From assembly GCA_029964075.1 (NCBI GenBank), contig CM057129.1, forward strand, positions 12,019,430 to 12,083,429: a DNA stretch of 64,000 nucleotides. Reading direction: 5' to 3'. Source of the DNA: Patiria pectinifera. Its lineage: Eukaryota > Echinodermata > Asteroidea > Valvatida > Asterinidae. Of this stretch, positions 36,801-42,250 are shown one piece after another. The number at the start of each line of letters is the position of its first letter. Positions within the stretch are counted from its first letter, which is position 1. The notes beneath the pieces are model-generated. The model did no database searches, had not been told where the DNA came from, and was given only the letters and a program-made list of their open reading frames with translations. A program made the position numbers and the translations under genes.

Positions 36801-37980
36801 ATGATCTTTCCCCCGCAAAGGCTGATTTTTTAAAATTAAATTTCAATGAATTGGATGAATATGGCACCATGACATCTGTGTTGCTAGCGCAATTTTTGGA
36901 TGGCGTAGGACGGCAAAGGGCAATAAAAGATAAATTTCACAGACGGTTATTGGACGGAAAAAACGATAATGCTGATTTTTTGTCCCACATATGTGAGTGG
37001 AGTTGTTTGGTTGAATGGTGCATGGTCTTGGAATTTTTCCTCGACTTTCTCAAGGAAGAAATGAATTTCTTTGTTAATGAGTCTGTTACTCTAACCTTAA
37101 TTCAGGCTTTTCAATGTTATGGAAACACCGAACATGTTTCACATCGTAGAATTTCGTTAAGATGTAAAATAAAACAGGAAATTGGGCACAAAGTTTATTG
37201 TACATAAGTACATGTGTAAGTGCGGCGTGGCTTAGATTTTGCACAAGGATTTTTGATCGGCCTATTTTCCGATGATTTTTTTTCACATACAGTGTAGGCC
37301 TGTGAAAATTTGCAGTGGCACAAAGTCTTTCTGCTAAATAGAGAAATTAACTGTTGTGCTTATAAAGAAACCGTTTTTTTTTTTTTTTAAACCCACCCAA
37401 TAAATCTTCATTCTGACCAATCAGTATGGTTGGTCTCGACAGTAATATCACCCTGTAGTTATTTAGCATTTTTGAAAAATCTGCATAAATTTACATAATT
37501 CTGTTATATCACGAAATGCTGATTGTCATAGTCCCGTTGTGGTTTCCATAAAACTGTAAATGGACGTTCCAGGCAAAGCGTGATATCCAAATAGTGGTAT
37601 TTGACTTTGGATTTTTTTTTTTTTTTCCCTCCTACTTAAGGGATGAGATCATGATCATGTGCTGGCAGTACAACGAGAAGCTTCGCCCGACGTTCCTGGA
37701 CATCATTCAACATTTTGAGAACACGGGCGCCATCTTACCCCGCTTCGCCCAGAATTCCTTCTACCACAGCGATGAGCGGCAGCAAGCCACCCACGACAAG
37801 CTCAACGACGACGAGCTGGAACGGGTCTCCATCTTGAACGGCAGCGAGAAAGACGCCTACGAGAATATGGCTCCTAAGGAGCGCAAACGGACCCCAAAAA
37901 ACGGACTGGTTCCGGCCAACGGCCGGGCTGTCCATAACGGCTCGAGCGACAGCTCCATAGGCAAGGTCACCCAGTGCTAA
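737..37980 (+). CDS. InR: Insulin/IGF-type receptor tyrosine kinase gene, 3' part (18 exons)
   Basis: Spliced exons: 737-887, 2150-2251, 11057-11201, 11831-12042, 13300-13429, 14114-14325, 14962-15132, 16679-16865, 27825-28123, 28645-28901, 30854-31031, 32505-32616, 32893-32966, 33783-33990, 34628-34772, 35104-35393, 36537-36671, 37641-37980. They total 3348 nt, and every junction keeps frame with GT-AG introns. The partial product (1115 aa) is a membrane receptor for insulin/IGF-like peptides that signals through its cytoplasmic tyrosine kinase. Seen in order: end of the cysteine-rich domain, L2, FnIII-1, FnIII-2 with the CCACP insert (402-406), alpha-CT FENFLHN (425-431), furin site KRRRR (441-445), FnIII-3, TM helix (about 694-716), NPEYM (735-739), GKGSFG (764-769), HRDLSARN (895-902), DFG (915-917), activation tyrosines 923/927/928 and a YENM tail motif (1076-1079). 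L1 and most of the cysteine-rich region lie upstream of the window. Vertebrates have INSR, IGF1R and INSRR; this invertebrate copy cannot be assigned to one of them. Confidence 0.96.
888..1220 (+). repeat. Purine-rich G-tract stretch
   Basis: Irregular GGAGAAGGGG/GGGTGGAG-like words fill the start of the intron directly after the donor at 887. The + strand is almost free of pyrimidine runs. The long open frames here on both strands are a by-product of the skewed composition, not genes. Confidence 0.7.
1688..1957 (+). repeat. 22-bp purine-rich minisatellite (about 12 units)
   Basis: The unit is GGTGGAGAAGGGGAAGGGCTTG repeated head to tail with few substitutions (an A-for-G change near 1854 and AGGAGG variants near the end). 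Because 22 is not a multiple of 3, all three frames are open and give similar Gly/Glu/Trp/Arg repeats. It is intronic. Confidence 0.9.
2150..2251 (+). CDS. InR: InR exon: start of L2 domain
   Basis: The acceptor is attcttcag and the donor GTAAGT. This 102-nt exon begins and ends in phase 1. It encodes [20 protein letters not shown], then a [14 protein letters not shown] strand. This is the entry to the second leucine-rich (L2) domain, which in the family reads VCE...L.GCTIF.GNL.I.IR.G. Confidence 0.93.
4407..4525 (+). repeat. CCCAAAGGGGGTA short repeat, cluster 1
   Basis: Four copies of a YCCAAAGGGGGTA word at spacings of about 30-40 bp alternate with AT-rich filler. The same word recurs in cluster 2 at 5078-5205, and related CCCAAAGTACA words lie at about 4078. 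Confidence 0.7.
5078..5205 (+). repeat. CCCAAAGGGGGTAAGACCAC short repeat, cluster 2
   Basis: Five degenerate units of about 27-30 bp (CAAAGAGGGTAAGACCAC, CCCAAAGGGGGTAAGACCAC and others). It is the same family as 4407-4525. Confidence 0.7.
6126..6486. mobile_element. Non-autonomous inverted-repeat element (MITE-like)
   Basis: The ends form imperfect inverted repeats of about 59 bp. The left end carries GATTCACAATGCAGTG and GAGTTTGCCA. The right end carries TGGCAAACTC and CACTGCATTGTGAATC. There is no coding sequence inside. Superfamily and target duplication are unclear. Confidence 0.75.
7032..7472. mobile_element. MITE with TGTGACCGGCTCCAC ends, TA target site
   Basis: The left end is TGTGACCGGCTCCACAAA and the right end TTTGTGGAGCCGGTCACA. 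TA stands on both sides, as for Tc1/mariner-type insertion. The same sequence recurs as a half copy at 14652-14880 (reverse orientation) and an interrupted copy from 16000, so it is a family. No transposase is encoded. Confidence 0.85.
7857..8115 (+). repeat. Dispersed repeat, copy 1
   Basis: About 260 bp starting TGGAGGGATCGTTTTTCAAG and containing CAATGGTCAACCCACCAAAA and GCATTTAGCACTAGTG. It recurs in the same orientation at 52877-53132. No termini or coding capacity were recognised. Confidence 0.8.
9726..10060 (+). mobile_element. Decayed non-LTR retrotransposon (LINE) C-terminal fragment
   Basis: The translation contains [20 protein letters not shown] followed by MHH, which resembles the C-terminal C-x-C-G-x-x-Q-T-M-x-H zinc-knuckle-like segment after the reverse transcriptase of Jockey/RTE/CR1-type elements. 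A second frame then gives [11 protein letters not shown], a typical ending of these ORFs, so a frameshift is present. Only the last part remains; reverse transcriptase motifs are absent. Confidence 0.65.
10877..10946. repeat. Short inverted repeat (hairpin)
   Basis: GGTGCACCACGAAGTGAC and GTCACTTCATGGTGCGACC form roughly 18-bp arms around a loop of about 35 nt. It is probably a remnant of a palindromic element. Confidence 0.55.
11057..11201 (+). CDS. InR: InR exon: L2 domain, middle
   Basis: The acceptor is gcaaacag and the donor GTAAGT, after an 8.8-kb intron. The exon enters in phase 1 and leaves in phase 2 (145 nt). It encodes a [19 protein letters not shown] strand followed by [18 protein letters not shown]. 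This matches the family pattern ELENFMGLIE.VTGYVKIR.SHALVSLSFL of the L2 right-handed beta-helix. Confidence 0.95.
11243..11718. mobile_element. Palindromic mariner-type MITE (CAGGGTGAGTAA ends)
   Basis: The termini are CAGGGTGAGTAAT and ATTACTCACCCTG-like (right end TTTACTCACCCTG), with TA (or TATA) on each side. The two halves are inverted copies of each other over most of the length (for example ATCTAGGATATGAAAG against CTTTCATATCCTAGAT). A partial copy lies at 51985-52285. CAGGGTG termini with TA sites are typical of Tc1/mariner relatives. Confidence 0.85.
11831..12042 (+). CDS. InR: InR exon: end of L2 domain
   Basis: The acceptor is cttcgccag and the donor GTAAGG. It encodes [18 protein letters not shown] and a following [13 protein letters not shown]. 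Both are hallmark strings of the INSR/IGF1R L2 domain (YSFYVLDNQNLQQLWDW, FNPKLC). The end, GDQVA, leads to a junction cysteine completed by the next exon. N-glycosylation sequons (NIT) are visible. Confidence 0.96.
12453..12671. mobile_element. Inverted-repeat element with ATTTACAC ends
   Basis: The left ATTTACACAAACGTGATTTT and the right AAAATCACGTGTAAAT form imperfect terminal inverted repeats. The interior is unusually rich in CpG words (TCGCGTATA, GCGCGAT) for this AT-rich intron. Confidence 0.7.
12715..12900 (-). repeat. tRNA-derived SINE-like fragment
   Basis: Read on the - strand it has a Pol III B-box-like GGGTTCAAGTCC followed by a tail with TTCTCTTCACCCAGG. This layout is seen in tRNA-derived SINEs of marine invertebrates. 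The A box is poorly preserved and the boundaries are approximate. Confidence 0.5.
13300..13429 (+). CDS. InR: InR exon: FnIII-1, first half
   Basis: The acceptor is gacatgcag and the donor GTAAGT. It encodes [20 protein letters not shown], then a WQF strand and [11 protein letters not shown]. The core Trp and the Y-R-K-A strand that precedes APYKNVT are typical of the first fibronectin type III domain of insulin receptors. Confidence 0.93.
13519..13638 (+). repeat. 41-bp tandem repeat (3 units)
   Basis: Three nearly identical units begin AACCTGCCTTCAGTGTTC and end GTTGTCTATTCTAA, about 90 bp after the donor of exon 13300-13429. Unlike the arrays elsewhere in the window, it does not copy exon sequence. 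Confidence 0.85.
14114..14325 (+). CDS. InR: InR exon: FnIII-1, second half
   Basis: The acceptor is tggaaag and the donor GTAGGC. It encodes [20 protein letters not shown] and a later [15 protein letters not shown] segment. The PYKNVT..DG.DACGS.SW and L.PWTQYAV.V strings are diagnostic of this family. In INSR/IGF1R the DACG cysteine forms an inter-alpha-subunit disulphide. Confidence 0.96.
14652..14880 (-). mobile_element. Half copy of the TGTGACCGGCTCC MITE
   Basis: It ends in TTTTGTGGAGCCGGTCACA at 14880 and, read on the - strand, follows the left half of the element at 7032-7472 (ATTGAGTTATATA-like, TTGGTATATA-like words). The other terminus is missing. Confidence 0.75.
14962..15132 (+). 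CDS. InR: InR exon: FnIII-2, first part
   Basis: The acceptor is ccggtaacag and the donor GTAAGA. It encodes [20 protein letters not shown], then [20 protein letters not shown]. This corresponds to the family pattern P..PLDV.S.SNSSSQLIV.W..P..PNG....Y.VRW of FnIII-2. It ends in CRE just before the insert domain. Confidence 0.94.
16000..16624. mobile_element. TGTGACC MITE interrupted by a second element
   Basis: The outer copy starts TGTGACCAGTTCCAC at 16000 and follows 7032-7472 to GTGGAGCCGGT at 16458. It resumes as CCGGTCACA at 16616-16624. The 157 bp between are foreign, flanked by the repeat CCGGT (16454-16458 and 16616-16620), which looks like a 5-bp target duplication. Confidence 0.8.
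16459..16615. mobile_element. Nested 157-bp element with CCGGT duplication
   Basis: The element shares with 30425-30605 and about 190-395 a GCGCATGC box and an AACCAATAAAAGGG-like box. Its right end, read in reverse, starts GTGTCATATGAAAATCGGAC, close to GTGTCGTGTGAATTTTGGAC at 30436. It has no coding capacity and its superfamily is unknown. Confidence 0.65.
16679..16865 (+). CDS. InR: InR exon: insert domain with CCACP and alpha-CT helix
   Basis: The acceptor is ctccgtggtag and the donor GTATGG. It encodes a variable linker, then [20 protein letters not shown] and [16 protein letters not shown]. The CC-A-C-P cluster matches the inter-subunit disulphide region of the insert domain. FENFLHN is the alpha-CT helix that, in characterised receptors, completes the hormone-binding site with L1. 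The following intron (about 11 kb) is the longest in the gene. Confidence 0.95.
18333..18825. mobile_element. piggyBac-like non-autonomous element with TTAA sites
   Basis: TTAA at 18329-18332 and 18826-18829 flanks termini CTCTTTCAGTGCC and GGCACTGAAAGAG, perfect inverted repeats. TTAA targets and C(T/C)CTTT-type ends are the piggyBac pattern. No transposase is present. The right part contains three copies of a CGTACATGTACG palindrome (18704-18808). Confidence 0.85.
18704..18808. repeat. Tandem CCTCGTACATGTACGAGG palindromes (3 units)
   Basis: An 18-bp perfect palindrome at 18704-18721 is repeated with small changes at 18748-18765 and 18793-18808. The first two are followed by TTTGGCGATTTT. 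The period is about 45 bp. The array sits inside the right end of the piggyBac-like element. Confidence 0.85.
21306..21511. repeat. Inverted-repeat element, about 206 bp
   Basis: GCTGGGAAGGGCTGATG at 21306 pairs with CATCAGCCCTTCCCAG near 21495. No target duplication was resolved. A short direct repeat of TGACCTCTCCTGGGTCAAG follows at about 21598-21650. Confidence 0.6.
22613..22960. mobile_element. MITE-like element with AGGCCAAGTAAAAAA ends
   Basis: The left end AGGCCAAGTAAAAAAAAA, followed by GTTTCTCGTC, mirrors the right end GACGAGAAACCG followed by TTTTTTACTTGGCCT. The interior repeats AAGATGGC words. A similar left end occurs near 15155, and an A-rich GGCC end also bounds the element at 47652-47970. 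Confidence 0.75.
23608..26822. mobile_element. 3.2-kb segment bounded by a perfect 24-bp inverted repeat
   Basis: The ATATGGCTCTGG-TTTTTTTAACAT arm at 23608-23631 has its exact reverse complement at 26799-26822. The interior is very AT-rich, has no long open frame, and carries repeated TTTCGGACGTTAC-like words in both orientations near 24068, 25187, 26097, 26253 and 26465. It may be a non-autonomous DNA transposon, but true termini and target site are not established. Confidence 0.5.
27825..28123 (+). CDS. InR: InR exon: furin cleavage site and start of beta chain
   Basis: The acceptor is cttcccatag and the donor GTGAGT. The first residues are [14 protein letters not shown], a polybasic proprotein-convertase site equivalent to the tetrabasic alpha/beta cleavage site of INSR/IGF1R. 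After a Pro/Thr/Ala-rich spacer with sequons (NST, NTT) it returns to FnIII-2 with [20 protein letters not shown]. The exon is GC-rich compared with its flanks. Confidence 0.95.
28350..28545. mobile_element. Fold-back element, relative of 53943-54233
   Basis: The ends GTTTGCGGTAGCACCATGTG and CATGGTGTTACTGCAAAC match the terminal sequence of the element at 53943-54233. Inside, inverted arms of about 39 bp (28379-28416 and 28449-28487, with CTCTTTTGTGAGTATGTGTG) surround a short loop. A further TTATTACCACATGG piece lies at 28295-28310. Confidence 0.7.
28645..28901 (+). CDS. InR: InR exon: FnIII-3 with an acidic Asn/Gly-rich insertion
   Basis: The acceptor is tttcctgcag and the donor GTATGC; the exon ends in phase 0. 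It encodes [20 protein letters not shown] and VYYKMG, the A-C strands of FnIII-3 (family: LKWPEPENPNGLILMYEI.Y). It then has a low-complexity stretch ([17 protein letters not shown], ending in EATPATE) with no clear counterpart in vertebrate receptors. The last bases of this exon and its donor are repeated four times downstream, so the exon end may have been remodelled by tandem duplication. Confidence 0.93.
28891..30000 (+). repeat. Tandem repeat of exon tail and donor (about 320 bp x 4)
   Basis: CAGCAACCGAGGTA starts at 28891, 29209, 29533 and 29848 (spacings 318, 324, 315). The first copy is the real end of InR exon 28645-28901 with its GT donor; the other three are intronic. Each unit also contains TGTCCTGTGCGGGC, a GAATGGAATAATTTGTG-like segment and an internal inverted repeat (GGCCGG...AAACAAGTAC against GTACTTGTTTAA...CCGGCC). 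Confidence 0.9.
30018..30285. repeat. Large palindrome made from the tandem unit
   Basis: TTTTTGACAGAAAGG at 30018 and CCTTTCTGTCAAAAA ending at 30285 are the outer ends of two arms of about 130 bp, centred near 30151. The right arm has the orientation of the tandem units before it and the left arm is inverted, so part of the last unit has been duplicated head to head. Confidence 0.85.
30425..30605. mobile_element. Copy of the short GTGTC...GACAC element family
   Basis: It contains GTGTCGTGTGAATTTTGGAC near 30436, a GTGCGCATGC box, TGAACGTTCAACCAATAAAA and an end in GTAACACTGG. It shares these blocks with 16459-16615 and about 190-395. Boundaries are approximate. Confidence 0.6.
30854..31031 (+). 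CDS. InR: InR exon: end of FnIII-3
   Basis: The acceptor is cattcccag. The donor is the weak GTTGGT after 31031, chosen because it alone gives the phase-1 end needed by the transmembrane exon. It encodes [20 protein letters not shown] followed by [13 protein letters not shown], matching L.PGNYTARI.ATSL.GNGSWT.PVFF in FnIII-3. Confidence 0.9.
31032..32504. other. InR intron with a hAT-like element
   Basis: 31040-31900 shows no recognisable feature. The hAT-like element occupies 31929-32362. Confidence 0.7.
31929..32362. mobile_element. hAT-like non-autonomous element with 8-bp duplication
   Basis: ACTTGCAC stands at 31921-31928 and again at 32363-32370, an exact 8-bp target duplication. The termini are TAGGGGTGTGCA and TGCACAGCCCTA (inverted, one mismatch). 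Both are hAT hallmarks. The interior has scattered GGGTACC/CCGGGTAC words and no transposase. Confidence 0.88.
32505..32616 (+). CDS. InR: InR exon: transmembrane helix
   Basis: The acceptor is ctcatttcag and the donor GTAAGT. It encodes the short extracellular juxtamembrane piece [14 protein letters not shown], then about 20 hydrophobic residues ([20 protein letters not shown]), followed by basic RWR at the cytoplasmic face. The size and position fit the single-pass helix of the family. Confidence 0.92.
32668..32740 (+). tRNA. tRNA-like sequence, probably a SINE head or tRNA pseudogene
   Basis: A 73-nt stretch has a TAGCTCAGTTGGTAGAGC D-arm/A-box, a GGTTCAAACC T-loop/B-box and a GGCTGGA/TCCAGTC acceptor pairing. 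The anticodon arm has a mismatch, the loop lacks the usual U33, and there is one extra base before the 3' acceptor strand. I therefore do not call a functional tRNA. It lies in the intron between the TM and NPEY exons. Confidence 0.6.
32893..32966 (+). CDS. InR: InR exon: juxtamembrane NPEY motif
   Basis: The acceptor is gccacacag and the donor GTAAGT. This 74-nt exon encodes [20 protein letters not shown] followed by M. The LYASVNPEY string is nearly invariant in insulin and IGF1 receptors. The NPxY tyrosine is the docking site for IRS and Shc PTB domains in characterised receptors. Confidence 0.96.
32967..33782. other. InR intron, nothing recognised
   Basis: I saw no repeat, RNA or coding feature. 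Both borders are good consensus splice sites. Confidence 0.6.
33783..33990 (+). CDS. InR: InR exon: kinase N-lobe
   Basis: The acceptor is gcttgcag and the donor GTAAGT. It encodes the DEWE juxtamembrane link, the glycine loop ([13 protein letters not shown]), the VAVKS beta-3 lysine and [11 protein letters not shown] with the helix-C glutamate. All catalytic N-lobe residues expected of an active kinase are present. Confidence 0.97.
34340..34450 (-). repeat. tRNA-derived SINE-like fragment
   Basis: The - strand reads GACCCAGGTTTGATTCCTGC, a B-box-like core, followed by CCTGGTCCACATGTGAATTC. This resembles the tRNA-related head of SINEs elsewhere in the window. The rest of the intron 33991-34627 is unremarkable. 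Confidence 0.45.
34628..34772 (+). CDS. InR: InR exon: kinase hinge
   Basis: The acceptor is aacttgctcag and the donor GTAAGT; it ends in phase 0. It encodes [20 protein letters not shown], then [20 protein letters not shown]. This is the hinge and helix-D region. [19 protein letters not shown] is a family signature. Confidence 0.97.
34773..35103. other. Short InR intron, nothing recognised
   Basis: 331 bp between the hinge and catalytic-loop exons, with consensus borders and no repeat seen. Confidence 0.6.
35104..35393 (+). CDS. InR: InR exon: catalytic and activation loops
   Basis: The acceptor is tcattccacag and the donor GTAAGA. It encodes [10 protein letters not shown], the catalytic loop [35 protein letters not shown] and [16 protein letters not shown]. 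The HRD aspartate, DFG and the three activation-loop tyrosines (Y-x3-YY) are intact. The loop reads HRDLSARN where vertebrate receptors have HRDLAARN. Confidence 0.97.
35510..35715 (+). pseudogene. Decayed mariner transposase fragment in a fold-back
   Basis: The + strand frame reads [10 protein letters not shown], then an in-frame TGA, then [20 protein letters not shown]. These are the second and third catalytic blocks of mariner transposases (family: LFHQDNA...[17 protein letters not shown]). The second-block aspartate is Ser here. The fragment is bounded by inverted repeats with AATGCGGCGGGGAAGCCGAC on the left and GTCAGCTTCCCCCGCAGCAT on the right. It is not functional. Confidence 0.8.
36113..36490 (+). 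repeat. (ACTTGTGAGG)n-type minisatellite
   Basis: A 10-bp word ACTTGTGAGG and its variants (ACTCTTGAGG, GCTTTTGAGG) are repeated more than 30 times. The array ends about 50 bp before the acceptor of kinase exon 36537-36671. The same words occur near 53810-53880 on the opposite strand. Confidence 0.9.
36537..36671 (+). CDS. InR: InR exon: kinase C-lobe
   Basis: The acceptor is tctcttcag and the donor GTGAGT. It completes the Trp of DVW and encodes [20 protein letters not shown], then [20 protein letters not shown]. It matches WSFGVVLWEIATL.E.PYQG.SNE. A tandem (ACTTGTGAGG) repeat ends about 50 nt upstream of the acceptor. Confidence 0.96.
36672..37640. other. Last InR intron; one uncharacterised open frame
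   Basis: A 155-codon open frame runs at 36740-37207 (+). The translation is not repetitive and shows no motif I recognise. Such a length can arise by chance in a window this size. A T-tract lies at 37374-37388. The acceptor at 37641 has a strong pyrimidine tract. Confidence 0.45.
37641..37980 (+). CDS. InR: InR terminal exon: end of kinase and C-tail
   Basis: The acceptor is cctacttaag and the stop codon TAA is at 37978-37980. It encodes [20 protein letters not shown] (end of the kinase C-lobe), then a tail of about 80 residues. The tail contains [10 protein letters not shown], a YxxM consensus for PI3-kinase p85 SH2 domains. The rest is polar and Lys/Asn/Ser-rich. Compared with the long tail of Drosophila InR this is short and resembles the vertebrate size. 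Confidence 0.95.
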
Positions 37981-38681
37981 GAGGATCTTGCGATGTGTGC
38001 GACGACACATCCTACACGAAGAACCGAAGTCTGGCGCGAAATCTCGAGTCGATATTTGAGTGTGGTGTCCGCAACAGGGGAACACATGTATGTATATTGT
38101 GTATGTATCATAAAATGTCTTTACCTGTGCATATTTGTCAGAGACCTGTTGGGAAAACAAAGAAAAACTGTGCAAGACTTAAATAACCTTATTATTTTTT
38201 TTGCTGTTAGTAGTCAGACACTTCAAGAGAATTGTTGTACATGTTAAAATTCACGGAACTTTGTTGTTTAAAAAAAATGTGCTAAATTGTTAATAATTGA
38301 GTTATATCGGAATCGGTATGATGACTTTTTTTAATCAAATATGTGAATTATTCATGACTGCGTTATGAATTAGTCATGAATGCGAAAGCGAATTATTCAG
38401 GAATTGATATTGAGTGGTGCGCAATTGGCACGTGGTCATTGTGATTTTGTTGGTCTATTGAAGATTGATTAGATGACTCGGATTTGTGGAACCGAAAAGC
38501 AATTTGGTGGTGCTTAAATTGAAAATTGGTCAACATGTCGTTTGAAAATACACAAAAGACATCCGTACTTTCATCTAGTAGCAATTCTAACATTGTATTT
38601 CTTGGCGTGAAAACCAACAATGAATGAATTACACGTACCTCTTTTGTAAAAAAAAATTAAAAATATTGCAAAAAAAAATTG

Positions 38682-38687
38682 AATAAA
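38682..38687 (+). terminator. Candidate poly(A) signal of InR
   Basis: This is the first AATAAA hexamer I found downstream of the stop codon, about 700 nt away. A TG-rich stretch follows at 38814-38846, further downstream than usual. More AATAAA-like words occur later in this AT-rich region, so the true cleavage site is uncertain. Confidence 0.35.
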
Positions 38688-39299
38688 ATAATTATAATAA
38701 TGACTTCAACTAGCATGAATTGACAACTTGACCATACTGGTCCCAACAAATATGATGTTTTTATAAAGCAAAACGTGATATATTATAGAAGAAAGAGTTT
38801 ATTTTGTACGGCGGGGTGTGTGTGTGTATGTGTGCATGTGTACTTGTCGTGCTTGTGTTTGCTGGCATGTCGAAATCTGATTTTTCAAACTTCTGTCATC
38901 AAAACCTACATTCTATCAACGATTTCCAAATTATTTTTAACTATTCCCTTACAAATAAAAAATTCAATTTATCAGGCACGTATGGAGTGCCAAATATAAA
39001 CATTTTGATATCATGAAAACTGGACGTGCTACCTCAGTAGATGCTAGCATCACACGAAATCCCTTTTTGCAAACATTCAGCGATTTAAGAAGCTGAAAAA
39101 ATGACTAGAACTCTCAAAAGATGAGCTTTTTTTCCCCACAGTCATTACATACTGTCCTTTATCATAAATGGGGAACTGTCATTAAGACCGCTCCAAACAC
39201 CATAATTCAATTTGATTTCATACCTAGTCAAAGGTATTATTATTAAAAATTTAAAAATTAGCACCGTGGTTCCTAGTCGAAAAAGATTTTAATTATGTG

Positions 39300-39850
39300 T
39301 AGATAGCACCTCGTGAGATAGCACCTCTTGATATCACCTCAGTCATAGCACCTCAGAGAGTATACCTCAGAGAGATAATACCTCGGCAAAAATGATAGCA
39401 CCAGGAAAAAGTGATTGCACCTGGGAAGTAGAAGCTCAGAGGCAGCACACGTAAGAGATAGCTGAGAGATAAGACCTCAGGCATAGCACCGACCAGGTAC
39501 TCAGAGATAATGCCACACAGGTTACAGGTGTGCCTCAGAGATAGCTCCTAGGAAAAAAAGAACCTCAGTGACATCACCTTAGAGGTAGTGCCTCAGTGGT
39601 CAAAGGTAGCACCTCAGAGTTCAAAGGTATTACCTCAGAGGTCAGGGGTAGTGCTTTGGAGGTCATAGGTAGTGACTATGAGATGGCACCTCAGTTGCAG
39701 CAATCCAGGGGTAGTTCCTGAGATGTAAGAGGAGCCTCAGAGGTCAGAAGTGCACCTCAGAAGTCAAAGGTGATACCTCAAGAGGTAGTACCTTAGAGAC
39801 AGCACCTTAACGCCAGCTTCTCAGAGGTACTGCCTCAAATATTGCAGGGA
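39300..39850 (+). repeat. Degenerate (AGCACCTCAGAG)n tandem repeat
   Basis: Words such as GATAGCACCTC, CACCTCAGAGGTCA and TACCTCAGAG recur about every 15-25 bp over 550 bp. Sequence decay is strong, so this is an old array. Confidence 0.8.
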
Positions 39851-42101
39851 TATCATCTGAGGAGTATCACTGCACTACTAATCCATGATCACAATTTGAT
39901 TACAATTTACACAACTTGATCGATGTAAGTACTACGTGATTATGTCACAAGATTTCTTTGAACGTTCTTTTTAATTTGAAATTCCAAACTCATATTTTTG
40001 TACATGTTGGCTTCACAATGTGTGTTTTGTCAAAACACGTTCTTATTGTGTGACTTTTGACGTTCGTATTGTACTTGAGAATTTCACTGTGAGACTGTGC
40101 ATTGAGTGGTGGTTGTGTGAGGCAGATTTTCCCCGTGTAGAAATATTTGTACATAAAAAATACTGAAGTTAGATATATCACCACAATATCTATATAATAG
40201 TTTACCATAGTGCTTTAAAAAGATAGTGGAAATGTTTAATGTGTGTTATATTTTATGTTTGTGCCAAAGTGACAAAAAGTAAGTAGAATTTTTGTACAAA
40301 TATTTAGAAAAACATTACCAGAGAATATTGGTATTTTTTGTCAAATTCTGAGTAATGATCAGAGAAGTAATGGTCCGCGAACATTTACTTGATCCCAAGA
40401 ACAAATCAAGAAAAAGCGACTTTTGGTTTTATTCATGAATTGGTCCAAAATTTCAGAATTGTAACCCAAAATTTATTTCAGAGCGATGACTGTATACAGC
40501 ATCAAATTAGTATTCAACTTTGAACACCAGTAGAGATGAATTTTCACACTGGCTTACATATTAATGGAAAGATTGCTATGGAATTGTTTCGGCTAAAAAT
40601 TGTGTGTTTTTAAAAGTGTATTTTGTGTGTACAGTGTAGAATTTACATACTTTCCTCATGAAATACTCAGCATATCCAGTTCATATTGTGGTTATGATTC
40701 ATTTTAAGAATAATCAGAAATGCTTCAGACTTTGAAATCATGGAGTATATAAGTCCACATTTCGCGGATTGACTTACCCCAGAATATCGCTCAGCAAATT
40801 TATGTACTGAACCAAAATCAGCGGGGAACCAGTGACACGCGATTACATCATGTGACTTGTGTGTAACTGGTAACCAACCTGTTTTTGCTTAGCCAGTATT
40901 TCGCGTGCTTCGCAGCTCCTAAAAATATAACTTGTATAATTTGTTTTTTTTTTTTTTTCCTTTTTTTTACTACAAACCGTACCTCTTCAATTGGTCCAGT
41001 AAGACTTTTTTTTTTTTTTTTTGGTAAATTAATATTACTCAGATAAAGCCTGGTGCAATATTTGTTGAATGTGCTGAGTGCCTTGTCCTGCTGTGCAGAC
41101 ACTAAAGTAAAACTGGGACAAAAAAAATCCAAAATATCAAAATTCAAACAAGCAAAACGATGTTACGTTTTGCATGTGTTGGTGAAACAATGATTTTTAA
41201 GCATGCTGCAAGCACTGTAGAGCAAGGCTGATCAGTTGTTGGTTGGCAAGTTTTAAATGTTCTTTTTCGTTACCTCTGCAGAATTTTCTGACTTTTAAAA
41301 CTTTTTGGGGCCAAAAATTGTCAAATCGTTAATGCAGTGCTTTGCAAGAAGCACATACAACAGTTTGAAAACTTGCGATGTGGCAAACCTCTGTTTAAGC
41401 TGAACCTTTAAAAATCCTGCGAGATTTGACGAGAATGCAGCACATCTGGGCACCGTGTGTAAGACCTACACGACGTGTGTAACATCCCATTTTTTTGACA
41501 TTTATTTTGTGTCCTGACTGGGCCCGTCCAATCAAGGGTAGTATTAATGGATATTTGAAAGAAAAGAGAGCGTTACAATTTACAATATCATGAAAGTATT
41601 GCAAATTGACGACTTTTATAAAATTGAAACTGTTGACTTCAATTTCGGTTCAATCAATTCCGCAGATAACAATTGGGTACATTCAAACACGGGGCCTGTG
41701 ACTAAACTAGTACCATGCCGTTCACTCATGAAATATCCCATTCCGTGAGCCCATTCTGGAAAAACGTGGCCACAACTTATTCCAGATATGTTTATGCGGC
41801 GACTCCTATAAGGCCAACTATTGCTCACCATATTTCTTGTACAAACTTGCTTATATTAGTTACATTATATTTGAAATGAGCCAGAATTATTTTTATTAAC
41901 CGGACGATCAATTGCCAATTTAAGAATAAAAAATTTAAAGAGAATCAACTCATAAGGTATAATTTGTGTAAAGGATGGGGTTGTAATGTGCTTGTATAGC
42001 ACCCTGCTGTCGTTTCTAATGAATTTCTCTACAATAATGACAATTTTTTTCCCCCTTTTTCCTTACCTGTGGACTGTTTATCTACGGCGTTTTAATATCT
42101 A

Positions 42102-42250
42102 TCAGGCATGCAACTTTTCCTCGGATCAGCTGATTTCCTATTTTTGGACCTCCCATGTGTATCATTGAAAATAGAAAAATACTGTACAAACCTCTTGGAA
42201 AGAATTTAATTTCCTCTTTTTTTGTAACTTACCAGTTGCATGCCTGATCT
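42102..42250. repeat. Small inverted-repeat element (ATCAGGCATGCAACT ends)
   Basis: ATCAGGCATGCAACT near 42102 mirrors AGTTGCATGCCTGAT ending near 42250. A related sequence with CTTTTCCTCGAATCAG and CCAGTTGCATGCCTG lies at about 35905-36000 in an InR intron. Confidence 0.65.
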
